A stretch of 64,000 bases of DNA from contig OZ017768.1 in the NCBI GenBank assembly GCA_963969345.1, positions 10,332,193-10,396,192 on the forward strand, given 5' to 3'. A model generated the notes under the pieces. It saw only the letters and a list, made by a program, of their open reading frames with translations. It was not told the DNA's origin and did not search any database. The stretch comes from Turbatrix aceti. Lineage: Eukaryota > Nematoda > Chromadorea > Rhabditida > Panagrolaimidae. The stretch's first letter is position 1; every line of letters starts with the position of its first letter. This document shows positions 45,331 through 57,166 of the stretch, piece by piece. A program made the position numbers and the translations under genes.

Positions 45331-47184
45331 TCATCCTTGAATCCACTTCTTAATTTCCTCAATCTCAATTAGTCGAACCTTCTTCACCTCTTCCGTGTCC
45401 GCCGGATTGCTGCTACGCAGGTCGTAGTGATGGGCTCCTTCCTGGAGAATAATGCTGATCAATGATCCTTCACGCACGTTTTCCTGACGCCAACCGCCGC
45501 CAGACCAGGGATCCAGGCGTCCGTTGGAGAACACAATATTGGAGGTCTGATCGAATTCAGTGCCGTAGTTGGTCGTAATCCAGTTCGGGCGAAAAAGGCT
45601 TTTGACGTAACCCTTGGCTTGCAGGGAGTCATAACACTTGGCTGCGTATGAGTCAACGGTGTTGGGGCATGTTGGGGGGAACACCTCGCTGGGGGGTCCC
45701 TTGGAACACATCACCATGGCCATTTCTGTGCAGGACTAAAAATTTTTGAAAGTTGGAAGCTAGTGATTTTTTTTGTAAAAATTCCATAAAATTTACTTTT
45801 GTTGTTTTTCAGTTTTTTATAATTTTTGAAATGTTCAATTTACGCTTCAGTCTTCGCTGAACATTACGCTTCAGTGAACTCCCCCCCCCCTATCCTTACC
45901 TGCCAAGACCACCCCGTAATATCACCCAGCTCAGAATCCGGATTCTGATTCAACGACATTTCTTTCAGTTCTCCAGACGAATTGTAGTACACATTAAGAA
46001 TGTTGTACATCGCAGCGGCGTTTCGAACGTAATTTTTCTTGTTCGGAGGCTTGTTCAACGTCTTGCACATTTCCTTGACTGGCCATCCGGGAAGGGGCAC
46101 CAGGAACGAAGCCGGATAGGGGTAGTCAATCATGACAACGTTCTCCATGACATCCTGAACGTAGGATACCAGAAGTTGTCCATCCGCGGAGGAATTGATC
46201 CTTGATGATGAATCCAGTTTGAAAACGGTATTGAGCCTTGTCCGGCCTTCTGAAGTCGATGCAAGTTGCTTGATGGCTTCGAACCCGGCGACCAAGGCGT
46301 CAAAATTGCAGCCACTTCTGAGGAAGGTTCGGGTTGTGATTTTGTCGTAGACACTTGGAGAAACGCCGGTGACATTTGGGAACCAGCGGATCGGGGCGCT
46401 TGCTGCGATTGAGCTACAGTTTTAAAAATTATTGGCATACAAAAAAAAGATGGCGTATGTACCCGTTGACCACGTGGGGGTACTTGAGCCTAAACCAGGC
46501 AGCCAACATGCCACCGTAAGATCCGCCAAAGGCAACTACCGGACTGTTCTGAGAACCTGGAATTCGCTCGGATTTGAGGTAACGAATAAGCACCGCAAAG
46601 TCAGCCAGAGCTTGCTCTGATGACAGGTATCCCATGTTTTCCACGCTGTCAAAAGTGTGATTCTGGAATGGCATGGATTCACCGTAATACCGGTGTTCGG
46701 CGAAGACAAGTGCAGCTGAGAACTGAGGGGCTATGTCCCACATCAGGCCCTGTAAAAAGTTAATACAGTTTAAAAGATTTTCATTTGTCAGTTTTTGACA
46801 AACTTACGGTATTCGTAGCGAATCCCTCAATCCTGCCTTCATTGCCGGTGTAGAAAAATATCGGGCCACCTGGCTTGTAGTTATCCAAATTGATAAGATA
46901 CCTAAAACTCTATTCAGTTAAATAAATTTTTCATATATAAAGTACAGTTTTATTATAAAAAAATTTAAAAATCCACAAAAATCATACTTAATGTTGAATT
47001 CTTTCGGATTTCCAAATGAAAAGTGGTCAATCGGTACGGTAAACCACTCAATTTTCCATGTGTATTTTTGTGATCCAACAGTCTTGGACTTCACAAAAGA
47101 TATAGGATCACGAAATTTGTGATGAAAGGTTTTAGCATTTGCCAAGCAGAAAATATACACGAAAATTAAGCTAAACAACTTCAT
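45331..47184 (-). CDS. Lysosomal/secreted Pro-X carboxypeptidase (peptidase family S28)
   Basis: Serine peptidase that removes a C-terminal residue after proline, acting in lysosomes or outside the cell. Exons 47184-46988, 46901-46808, 46749-46463, 46413-45900 and 45735-45331 join in phase, 498 residues, the usual size. Signal peptide about 1-17 (ends LANA). S28 blocks in order: the WF.VPIDHFSF start, GGPIFFYTGNEG, AEHRYYGESMPF, the nucleophile elbow GGSYGGMLAAWFRLKYPH (Ser near 174), SIAASAPI, CS..F-type helices, FSNGRLDPWSGGG with the catalytic Asp, and EGAHHYDLR with the catalytic His. Several N-glycosylation sites occur (NHT, NVT, NSS). All three catalytic residues are present, so it is likely active. 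Closest human relative by family: PRCP. Confidence 0.95.
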
Positions 47185-48048
47185 TGCAGCCGATCAACGG
47201 TCCTCTACTACGTCTTGTGAACTTGATAGATGTGTTTATAGGACGAAACTGCTATCGGTTGATAAATCAAAGCAAGCCCATTACAGTGTTTATAAACAAA
47301 TCTGTGAAGCGAGAGATAGTTAGCCCATAACTACGCATAGCTCATAAGATAGACATTGGTCATAACAATTTTAATTGTCCCCCCTTGGTCCTAAATCGGC
47401 TCACAGAGTGTCTTTTAATGGTCCCATGGAAAGACGATGGGAAGTCTACGTGTGCCACGTAGAGCCACATCGACTTCACATTATATATTTGTGAATATGA
47501 ATATATTCGTGTAACTTTGACAAAACCAAAAGTGTTACGAAAAGTATCAGTGTAAATATTTTTATAACAAATTATAAAAATCGTGCAGACTTTTTAGATA
47601 ACGCAAGTCACTAAACTAAGTTTGCAACATTTTACGATTCAGCTAAGAGATAACCGATGTTTACAATTTTAAAACAATTCAAGAGTCAAATTGTTTTTTT
47701 AATTTTTATTTTAAAGTTTTGTTTCCAGTGAAGTCAGCTTTTGGCCGTTTTTTTATTGTAACGCAAAATTTTTTATTATGACGAAGCACACTCAAATAAA
47801 ACGAAAACTCAAATGAAATTCAATTTTGGGAGCAATTTGTGTTTGTCGATATTTAACGATTGTGACGTGAGAAATATTTTCTGACTGTGGAGAAACGTTG
47901 AAACCCGCATCAGAAAAAGTTTGAAACCCCGACTAGATCTGTCCCCGTCGGGGGGAAATTTCCTCCGCAGCTAAAATTGCCGAGCCGAGCATCGAGCCGT
48001 GAAATGCTCGGCTCGGTCGACAACTCTGGCTGAAACCCTAATGCCTTG
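47185..48048. other. Upstream region of the carboxypeptidase gene
   Basis: The proximal 120 bp contain TATA- and GATA-like sites (see next entry). The remainder has no gene; it ends at the target duplication of the MITE at 48049. Confidence 0.5.
47231..47265 (-). promoter_or_regulatory. Candidate promoter: TATA-like box and GATA site
   Basis: TATAAACA on the - strand (47231-47238) lies 47 bp before the ATG, and a TTATCA/TGATAA site is at 47260-47265. TGATAA sites are typical of intestine-expressed nematode genes (GATA factors such as ELT-2), which fits a digestive or lysosomal peptidase. Confidence 0.45.
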
Positions 48049-48753
48049 TAGTGTTTATCTGATACCGTTTTTTTGATATCATGATATGATCTGATACTTA
48101 AAAAATGGATCATGATCTGATCTGATACTTAAAAAATGGATCATGATCTGATACTGATATCAGTTTAAAGGAAAAAAACGTGCCTGACTGATAGTAACCT
48201 GATATCAGGCTGATATCATGATATCAGTCTGATATCGTGATATCTGTCTGATATGAAAAAAAATCCACAAAAAATCTCAAATTCAATTTCATTTGAATAA
48301 ATAACATGCAATGTCGTCGTTTAGAAAAACGAGTAAAAAAAGTGAATCTTCAAAATTTCTCAAGAGATTCTTTCGGGTAAAAAAATATCCGGAGATTCTT
48401 TCGGGTAAAAAAAATTTCGCAGAAGATTTCAGTGTTCAAAAATAAATAACAGCGAAAAAAATGACGGTAAAACCTAGTTTTTAAACTCCGGAGATTTTTT
48501 CACAGGTTGTAATCTCTCCCGAAATTTCGCCACACTGCTTTAAACCCGCTTTTTGTTGTTGCTTCCGTTTTTTTGATCGAGATATCAGTATCATGATACT
48601 TTTTTCTGAGATCATGATACTCACTGATATTGATTTTTGCTATCATGATATCATGTTGACTTTTCAAAATTCTTGCCTGACTGATACTGATCTGATATCA
48701 GTATCAGTATCAGACCCTGATATCAGGTTAAACCTGATATCAGATAAACACTA
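48049..48753. mobile_element. hAT-like MITE with GATATC-rich body
   Basis: A 705-bp element with perfect 16-bp terminal inverted repeats TAGTGTTTATCTGATA and an 8-bp target duplication ATGCCTTG (48041-48048 and 48754-48761). The TAGTG terminus fits the YARNG consensus of hAT elements, which make 8-bp duplications. The outer 200 bp at each end are saturated with TGATATCA/ATCATGAT motifs; the middle is unrelated AT-rich DNA with no open frame. Non-autonomous. Confidence 0.9.
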
Positions 48754-48761
48754 ATGCCTTG

Positions 48762-51301
48762 GTTATAACGCGGTTTTCCGCTTTTCAAATTCTCGCCACG
48801 AAATTTCAAACGCGCGGGTTTTATGTTTTTTTCTAAATGTGGCGGACACTTATGTGCGTTTTTGCTCGCTCACGCTCACAAAAAACAATGTATAATCTAT
48901 AAAACAAAAATGTATTATTCGCAATACAAAAATGTATGGGTAAACTGATCAACACATTCAATGTATAAATTGCGTGATTATACATTTTTTGTATTAGTAA
49001 TAAAACCACTATTGTATTATACGTTAAACAAAAAATGTATAAAATGAGGCTTGGCAAAGTGCGTTGAATGCGTTTTCCTTACTGTCGTTTTTAGGCCACC
49101 GTTCGTTCCCTCGTTGCAACCCCCTTGGTTTTCGGTACTTTTTACATAATTTATTGATAACGACAAATAAAAAAAAACAAACTAGCAACTCCACACAAAA
49201 AAGAAAAAAATGAAGGTATAAAATGATGAGATGAGGGAAAATGAGCAGGATCTTTTGCAGTCGCTTTACCTAAAAACAAAAGAGTTCGTCAGGTCTCCGA
49301 GTTTTTCTTCCAACTTACAGTAAATTTGAAGAGAAGCAAGGTTGCACATCATCTGAAACTTTTCGTGAAAACAATAACGAAGCTTTAAAGTTTTTATCCC
49401 CCCCTTAATTTCACACCAACTGCCTTTAAACCTATTTTTTACTCTTTTTCGCGATTGTGAAGCCGGTTTGGCACCCCATCTGTCGCAGCGCAATCCTACC
49501 TAACAAATCTCAAGCAAGAACTCATCATACAATCGCAAAAAAAAATTAAAAACAGGTAAAACTTGGTTGGTTATCAAAAAAGTGCCCAATTATTTTATAA
49601 TCTTTAAAAAAACTTACGTTGGCATCATCACCACATTGGAGTGATGCTGTCACCACACCGGTCAGTTGGAGCCGCTTGGAGGATGTCACCTGAAAAATCT
49701 GAAATAAAAACAAGACAATTCACGCTAAAAAAACAACAATTACAACACGAACGAGAAAAAAAGAACATGGACAAAAAAAGAACAAAGTTGGGCTGATCAA
49801 GCCGAGCGCTGCGACGCAACATTCGTGTTGAGACTCCTCGACAACGGAAAAGTCGCAGAACGCGCTGTTTGTAAAATTAATTGGACGAAATTTATTTCTA
49901 AATTCGAAAACTTAGGTTTTTGAATAGATATTTGTAAATTTTTTGTTTTGATAAAAGAGATTCAAGCGTTGTCGTTCGAACTGGGCTACTGGCGTTTTTC
50001 AAAATTTTCATTTTTGACAAAATTAAAGGAGGTGTACTAGAAAATTCATTACTTGGTAAAAAATAAAGTTACGCATGCAGTTAAAAATGAATTCGAAGCG
50101 CAACAACATTTTCTATCCAGTAAAAATATGCACATGATTCATAATAATTTTCAAATGCCTGAGAAACTCAAACTTCCAAAAAATTTTCCTGAAATATGAA
50201 TTTTCAAAATTTTTTCGAAGCGTAATCCAAAAACTAAAATCGGCATCGCATTCTACAGTATCTTTTACATCTGGAGCGATTGTTTCAGAATTTTATATTT
50301 TTTCCGCGCGCCAGTGCAAATTTTCTTCTGAACCTCCTTTTTTTGGTGAGCAGACACCAAAATTTTTCAAAGTAGGGTTCGGTAAAAAAATCGGCATGGA
50401 TCGCGTTCGAAATGCATTTACGCGAAAAGTTAGGGTCCGGGGCAGAAATGAACGCTGAAGCGAATGACGTACTCTGTTTTTTAAATTGAGTTCTAAAAAG
50501 TTCCGAAAATCTAATTTTTCTCAGAAATTTCATTTTTTTCAAAACTTCTAAGGTGATAAGGTATAGTTTTTTCTTCAAAATCAATTAGAGAATTTTGTTT
50601 CGCTTCAGAATTGCTTTTGTTTGCCTTCCTAGCTCATTTTGTTTATGCGCCGCGATTTTTCTACCATACCTCCTTCGATTTTGTTAATTTTGACCGAATT
50701 AAAAAAAAAGAATTATGTCAGCATAAAGAACGCCCCTGAAACTGTCTGTAAACAAAATTTCCTAAAAAAAACTGAATTTTGGGCTGAGTTACATTTTTTT
50801 GTAATGTTGTACGAAATCCACATCCTCAAAATGCATTGACTCGCGCGCAACATGCGAACGCCTCAGCAGGCAATACAAATAATACATTTTTTGTATTGCC
50901 GCTGCAATTGCCGGAAATTCCTGTTTTATACATTTTTATGTATAACTCATGATACAAATAAGTATGAATCAGTAAGACACAACAATTGTATAATACATAT
51001 TTTTTTGTGAGCGGACTTTTTTATATGTACATCCGTCACACGAAATTCGATTGATGACAGATTTGTAAAGAAATTTGTGAATCTTGCACGTCCGGTGTAT
51101 ATTTTTTGTTCGTATTTGTGTAAATTTTTCCCGTTGAGTAACTTTTAAGGGTTCAATGATTAGTTAGCGTGAAAATATTTATAAATTTGCGCGTTAGGAT
51201 CAATGTTACAAAGTATACAATGTTTTTTGTGTGTAATTTCTTTGTTTTATTATCATTTTTTTATGTTTTTTAGTGTAAATTACCGCAAATCGGTTGACGT
51301 C
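48762..51301. other. Repeat-rich intergenic region
   Basis: No supported gene. Two blocks of ATGTAT/AATACA-rich DNA (48870-49035 and 50870-51005) are roughly inverted relative to each other, each starting from CGCTCACAAAAAA or its complement, and may be ends of a degraded 2.1-kb element. Between them, 50280-50840 carries phrases seen in the foldback arms (GTAGGGTTCGGTAAAAAAATC). A - strand stretch at 49625-49860 has splice-like signals but no recognisable product. Confidence 0.45.
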
Positions 51302-51937
51302 ATGGATGTTTCCAAACTCAAAGACATTACCTCTCCTACTCCCCCCACACCGCGAAATGCCCTTCGGCAATAAGTCAGAGAAACGTTCTTTGTGTATGGG
51401 CTTCCGGGCATTCTAGCTTTTACAGTCGGCGATGATGTTGAGCTGATGCAGGAGAAGTAAGTATTTATTGTTGTGCTTGCCATGGTAACTGTCTTGTTTT
51501 TAGTGACCAAGCAGTTATGGCGACAGTCCGTTTTAGGGGGCCAGAAAAAGAAGCGTTGACCTTTGTGAGTTTTTTTTTTTTATTACGATTAAACTTTTTT
51601 TTAGCTCACAGCTGGCAACAACGCGCCATCAACTTCAACTGATCTGCTGAAAGTTTCGGTGTCCGTAAATGCCCATAACTCGCGTCTCGACGTGCTCGAA
51701 AGCAAGATGGACGCGATGCTGCAGGAAATGAAAATGCTTCAAACCAAAATTGATGAACTTTCTTTGAACCCAAAGAAGTCGACGAAACCTCTCGCAAAAC
51801 CGTCTCAAAGTATCGCCGACCGCTTGTCCTTGCACGTCAAGATTGGATATATTGACTCAAAGCTTGGCAAGTTTTACCCGCGTGCAGATCACTTGTTTGC
51901 CGTTATGGACGAGCACGATTTGCCTACCCATTCTATT
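51302..51937 (+). pseudogene. Three-exon unknown gene with early in-frame stop
   Basis: Exons 51302-51456, 51504-51564 and 51605-51937 join in phase with good GTAAGT/GTGAGT donors and TTTTTAG acceptors. The frame from ATG 51302 meets TAA after 23 codons (51371-51373) but is otherwise open to the last donor, encoding a VYGLPGILAFTVGDD part, a coiled-coil segment (LDVLESKMDAMLQEMK) and a SLHVKIGYIDSKLGKFYPRADH part. I do not recognise the family; a transposon-encoded coiled-coil protein is possible. Either the stop is real decay or the true 5' exon lies elsewhere (an acceptor AGTCAG at 51379 is possible). A donor at 51938 implies a missing 3' end. Confidence 0.5.
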
Positions 51938-52154
51938 GTGAGTTCATCAAGGGTGTCAACGGGCAGAATTTTTGTCGGCTTGACAAAAATTCGGCATGAT
52001 AATCCGCCTTTTTTCTAAAAGGTAAAATTGAAGCAAAATTTACTAAAACTTTTCCGATTTGTTGAAAAATGTCAATCTGACAGTGTCAACAAGGGCAATC
52101 TGACAGTGAAAGAATGATCGAGAAAAGAAAAAAAATGAACGATTGCGTGCATGC

Positions 52155-52450
52155 TTTACTTTACTTTACTTTACTTTATTACTCTTACTCGTGCATAATT
52201 ACTCATTACAAAATTAAAGAGACAGTGATGAGTATCGAGATTGCACGAAGAGGGCGCCGTCAATCGTAGCTACCTGCGTCACGTCGTAGTCCTTAGCAGG
52301 AGCGTTCTGGAAGGCCGCAAAGTCGTCGGTCCATCGCCTCGGAGGGTGGCCTGGCGGACGCTTGTTCTTTGGCGCGGTCGGAGGGGAGGCACTGGCTGGT
52401 CTTGCGGCTTCCAGTGGCTTAGGCGGGTTGCCCAGTTGTCCGTTGCTGGC
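52155..52450 (-). mobile_element. 3' end of a non-LTR retrotransposon
   Basis: On the - strand, codons for RPPGHPPRRWTDDF, a typical C-terminal tail of LINE reverse transcriptases, continue to a TAA stop at 52214. A short 3' UTR then ends in a (TAAAG)n tail (52155-52178, complement). Upstream the frame decays. 5'-truncated copy. Confidence 0.7.
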
Positions 52451-53129
52451 TTCTTGGCGAACCTGCGTGCATGCTGCGGATCGTTTATTCGCTTGACTTC
52501 TTTAATCAAAGTAAATTGGTTTGTATTTATTTATAACGTAAAATTCGAAAAACGTAAACTGTATTACAGTTATACATATGTATATATTGTATGGAGTTTT
52601 TAAACTTTAAAAAAAGTAAATGTGCCACAAAAAAACTATAATAAATATTTGATGTTTATATATTTAAAAAAAAAATATGTACATGTTTTTTTATAAAAAT
52701 TTCAAGTAATTTTCTCGTAAACGCTTTTTACAGTGACCGTCTCACTGGTATTTTATATGTACGTAATGTTTACAGTGACCAACCATCTCAGGGGACCAAA
52801 AACCCTCGGTTTCACAAATTTTGAATCCTGATTTAACTGCAAAGGCGTGAGTCAACGATGGTGCGGTTCGGAAATCGAAGCAATTGATATCTGCTTTTCG
52901 ATAGTATATTCTCAGCGCCGCGACTAAAAAACGACAATAAAAAATTTAGTGTTCAAACTAAAAATGAATTTAAAAATGGCATTTTTTGCATTAGAAAAAA
53001 AACAGTTCACTGAAAAGGTAGAGTTAAAGAAAATGAAAATAAAATGACTGACCGAAAAATCATAAAAATTAGGGTTTTATATTTCTGTCCCTAAAAAATG
53101 CGTGTGGTGATTGTTCATCAAAAGTGGTC

Positions 53130-53490
53130 ATTTTTAGTGCATTCTGTGACGAAACAAATATTTGTAATTACGATTTTTACGTGGGTTTGTTTGACTTTGA
53201 ACAGATGAGTGCAACATGCATAGTATATGTTTCATTTTTTTACTATTGGTGACGTAGATTCCTTTTAAACAATGGCTTCTTTTGTTTCGCATTTGTTGAA
53301 TAAAAAAGTGCGTATAAAAAAGTCCAAATGCCCATAACCGACGCTCGCTTGATACAGACAAAGGATCATTTGGGAGACACATGCTACAGTACACCGTAAC
53401 ACTTGGCATGTTTACTCGAGTGAAAAGCATGCAGCATTTGGTGTCATTTACCCGGAAGAGATATATAATACGCAAATTTTTGTGTTTTGT
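53130..53490 (-). repeat. Inverted dispersed repeat, copy 1 (coding-like)
   Basis: About 350 bp, reverse-complement related to 56100-56470. The - strand reads FTRVNMPSVTVYCSMC and onward; the + strand of copy 2 reads CTRLNMSVDTMYCNMC. DNA identity is moderate with gaps. The product is unknown and neither copy is a convincing complete gene. Confidence 0.6.
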
Positions 53491-53744
53491 TGCGATCTTT
53501 GGACTGTTTTATTTCTTGGTTCACAAAAAAAGTAAAACATCAAGAAATATTATTAACGTTTGTCTTAAAAAGTTTGTAAATGCTTGTTTCAATTTCACAA
53601 AATGGACAGTAACAACAAATTTGTTTTTTTTTTAATTTACCAATAATTATTTTTATTGTAGTAATTATAGTTCATTTAGATGTATATAAATAAACTATAT
53701 TTTCTTGATCTGCAATTATTACAAGCACTTCGGTTTAGTAAGCA

Positions 53745-55490
53745 CACATGACGTTATTTTATTTTATACCCGAAACAAAGACAAGAAAATTAACCTATTT
53801 TGTCTCCCGCGGGTTGTCGACAAGTTTTCGTACACTGCATGCATTTTTTATTTCGTCATGGCACAAATAGTGATGTAAAGTTTCGATTTTGGATTCGTCA
53901 TAACAAAAACAAAGTGCGTGATATCTTACTATCTTAGTATCTTACTTACAGTAGTATCTTAGTATCTTACAGTAAGATGCTAAATATTCTGTCACACGTG
54001 GCGTGTTTTTTGTCCTTTTAAAAATTTTGGAATATTTTTTGACTATTTTTGGCATTACATCACATTTGTTTTTGTGATTATCATATTTAGAGGCCCAATT
54101 TGTAAGCGTGTAAGTGAGGCTGACTTCCTATATCTTATCCTTGTTATCGTTTTTCACAGGACACGTGCACTTATATATTCTATGATGTCACTTGTTCCTG
54201 TTTTTTTATGTTTTGTAATTTTGTGTCAGTTTAAAAAAGTATAACAGTGTTTTTTCACACCTAACTGTTTTTCTTATCGATTGCCTCGATATTTACAAAA
54301 GTGATCAGCTAACCAACCAATATATTTAAAATGTTTATTTTCAATTTCAAATATTTACATCCTCGCACCTGACATTCTTTTTGAAAATTCAATTCCCCAT
54401 GTTTCGCAACTACCAGTTTTAAAAAACAGAAATCCAATGTTTATTTTTTTTAAGTGGTGAAATAGTTTGTTTTAACAATAGCTTTACATGAAAACAAAAA
54501 AGAAATTAACGCTATTGTTTAAAAAAACAAAAACGATATGTTCACAAACATAAAAAAAGTAGTTCTATAAATGTTGTTGTAAACGCACTCTAGAGCTCAT
54601 AAGTCCGACGAAAATGTAATCTAAGGTTTAAGTCTGATGACTTCGAGCATTTACTTTTACTACTTTTTAAAAACATACACAAACCACAAATGACGAATCT
54701 TTGTGCATCCTAACATTCGGTCTAATGATAACTAAACACGGTTAAATGAATAAATAAATAAATAATTAACGAATGACGAATGTTTGACTTGAAAATAGTG
54801 AATACCATCACGACTTTACTAATTTCTCAATTTGAGAGTCTCAAACAACCCACGTTGTCAGGAAAAAAATTATTTGACATCTTCCATCTGAGATTAGTGT
54901 CATCCTGACATTAACGATAAAAAAATATGTTTGAAATATTAAAACTTTGTAAATATAAAAAAAATGTTCCTACATTTTAAATCTCATATTACAAGGTTTG
55001 GTAGTTCAAACATCAACATGGTCATTTTCCTTTAGTTTGACAAAATTTGGGACCTATCGCAGTTTTTTGTCCCCTTTTTTATTTAGCATTTTTTTTGCAT
55101 GAACATTTTTTTGCAGAAATGTATAGACTTTGCTGTTTTGGTCTTTTTTTGACTCCGCATCGGCGTCATCCTCTCCTTTGTTGGGTCCATAAAAATTCCT
55201 CAGTCCATGCACGTTGGTGTGCTCCCAGTCCGAGAACGGGGGTGCCCGGCGGCGGCCTACGTAACAATTTGAATGCAGGGAAACAAAATAGCCAAAAGCA
55301 GAAACAGTCATGACACAAATCTTGGACCACATAAAATTGAGCCATTGTTTTTCGTTGTCCTGAGCGAAAAAAATTTTATGATAAAAGCTCAATAAAAAAC
55401 GTAGGTTGGTAGAATAATGAATGGTCGTCAAACACAATGAGAAACTGTTTCCTTACCCCACAATTGTTACAGGTCCGTAAGTTGTGGACA
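53745..55490. repeat. Tandem segmental duplication, unit A
   Basis: Matches unit B (57955-60010) in order and orientation: a CTCCCGCGGGTTGTCGACAAG block first, then AATGACGAATGTTTGA, then a coding-like core at its right end. Outside the core the units have drifted considerably with indels. Confidence 0.8.
55054..55359 (-). CDS. Conserved duplicated exon of unknown gene, copy A
   Basis: A last-exon-like frame: acceptor CGCTCAG, then 101 codons starting Asp-Asn-Glu-Lys-Gln. It encodes a hydrophobic segment (FMWSKICVMTVSAFGYFV) followed by a polar part (YVGRRRAPPFSDWEHTN, then YGPNKGEDDADAESKK). A + strand TTTATT at 55078 (AATAAA on -) lies at the end of the frame. The DNA is almost identical to copy B over about 260 bp while flanks have drifted. 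A small preceding piece may encode a C..CG motif in both units. I do not recognise the protein; a single-pass mitochondrial or ER protein is possible. Confidence 0.5.
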   Translation of the reverse strand, partial: DNEKQWLNFMWSKICVMTVSAFGYFVSLHSNCYVGRRRAPPFSDWEHTNVHGLRNFYGPNKGEDDADAESKKDQNSKVYTFLQKNVHAKKMLNKKGDKKLR

Positions 55491-55860
55491 AAAAAGCACA
55501 AAAAAGAAAACGATATGAAACATCCGTATCAGTAAAAGAGAAAAATTTTTATACTTCTTGAATTTTTATGTATTCATTATGTATTTCACCGTTTCTCATT
55601 GATTAGTTACCATTAATTAGACTTTCAACTTTCATATCCATAACTTATTGCAAAATTGACAAAAAAATCTTTTTTTGTTCACTTTACTTTCACCTTACAT
55701 TCAGATTACTACAGAACGGGATTGTTTGTTTGGGGTACACATTAATTCAATAACTCAAAAATAAAAAGCAAAACAGTAATTTTTATCAGGTTGAAAAGTG
55801 TTCTGTGTTTGTGTGGCACAATTATGAAAAAACAAAGTGTTATTTTTTTATTTTTTTTTT

Positions 55861-55884
55861 ATTTCACCATTACTCAGTGGTTAG
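55861..55884 (-). mobile_element. Short non-LTR retrotransposon 3' end
   Basis: 24 bp identical to the 3' end of the LINE scrap at 57187-57210, preceded on the + strand by a T-rich tail. The surrounding sequence (55795-55925) matches 61045-61150, which lacks this piece, so it looks like an insertion of a severely truncated copy. Confidence 0.55.
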
Positions 55885-56099
55885 CCACCTCTTAATCTGC
55901 AGACCGCAGTGAATGATTGTATAGTCATCCGAACCACAGAGTTATTTTAACACACAATGCAAGAATGAAAGTAAACAAAAATAAATTGTATCTACTGCGA
56001 GTCGGACGACAGTTTACAAATTTTCTGACATTTGAGAACAGTATATTCACATTTGAACATTGTTAACAAAAAATAGAGTGTATGTATTTTATACGTTAG

Positions 56100-56470
56100 A
56101 TAAATATGTACATCTACATACATGATGCCTTGATAAATATTCATTTCTTTTCTTTTTGCGAACCATAGAAAAAAGTGGTTCAAAGATCTTTCCAAAACAC
56201 AAAGGCTGTACATATTTTTCTTCCGGGTATTTGTGCACGCGTCTAAACATGTCGGTTGATACAATGTACTGTAACATGTGCCATAAAATGATCCTTTGTC
56301 TATGTAGTCAAGCAAGCATCCGTTGTATATTTATTATGTATGTACATTTTGACTTTTTTATGCAACAAAAGCCCAAATGCGGAACAGGATTCGCCATCAT
56401 TGTTGCAAATCTACGTCATCAACAATACAAAAAATGTATTGTTATATGAGCCTTTTGCACTTATCAAAAA
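56100..56470 (+). repeat. Inverted dispersed repeat, copy 2 (coding-like)
   Basis: Counterpart of 53130-53490 in opposite orientation. It shares an ATGATCCTTTGTCT block and a TTTTGACTTTTTTATGCAACAA-like block. Frame is kept only in part. Confidence 0.6.
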
Positions 56471-57166
56471 TAAACATACCTAAATTTGTAGTAATAACAT
56501 TTGTTTCTTGTCACTAAAAAAATGCATGTGTGGTACAAATAACTTCCCATTTTTGCTGTCTGAATAATCAAAAAAACTGTGATACGGGTTATATAAATTT
56601 GAGCGTAATTTTGTTAACTGTCTTGCGTCAAATAAATTTTCTAATAATATTTACTTTTGTTATTTTGTTAATAATACTCGAATATTTACACATTTATGTT
56701 CGCAGTTACTATCTGATATTTTTATAAATGTTATAACAACCAAATGTGTATTTTATAGTAAACATTGAAAAACACTGCAAACCGATTTAGAATTAAAGCG
56801 GAGAATTTGATTTTATAATTTTGTTTTAAGCCACTTGCGCTTTTAATCCGACTGTTTTGCGCATTCCCATCAAGGTTTAAAAACATGAAACTGTAAAATA
56901 CCGTAACTCATGTAGAAATCCCCCTTCCAAAGCATCGGGATGATTGAAGAAATGCAATTCATCATTCAATTTCTTATGCCATGTATTATTGAATGATTTC
57001 AGAAACCGCAGGTCTAAAACCAGGTTTCAGAAGTTTTATTAATACTTACAATTGTCAAATTGTGAAGTTTCTGAATAATATAAGAATATCCATAAATTTG
57101 AAACCTAAAGCAGCGTATTTTTGTTAAAACACTAAAAAAGTCGTAGTAATTCATTTTTGTTTTTTG

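Noticed and set aside
49266..49860. Small - strand gene with splice-like signals
   Set aside because: Short exons without a recognisable product, located inside a probable degraded repeat.
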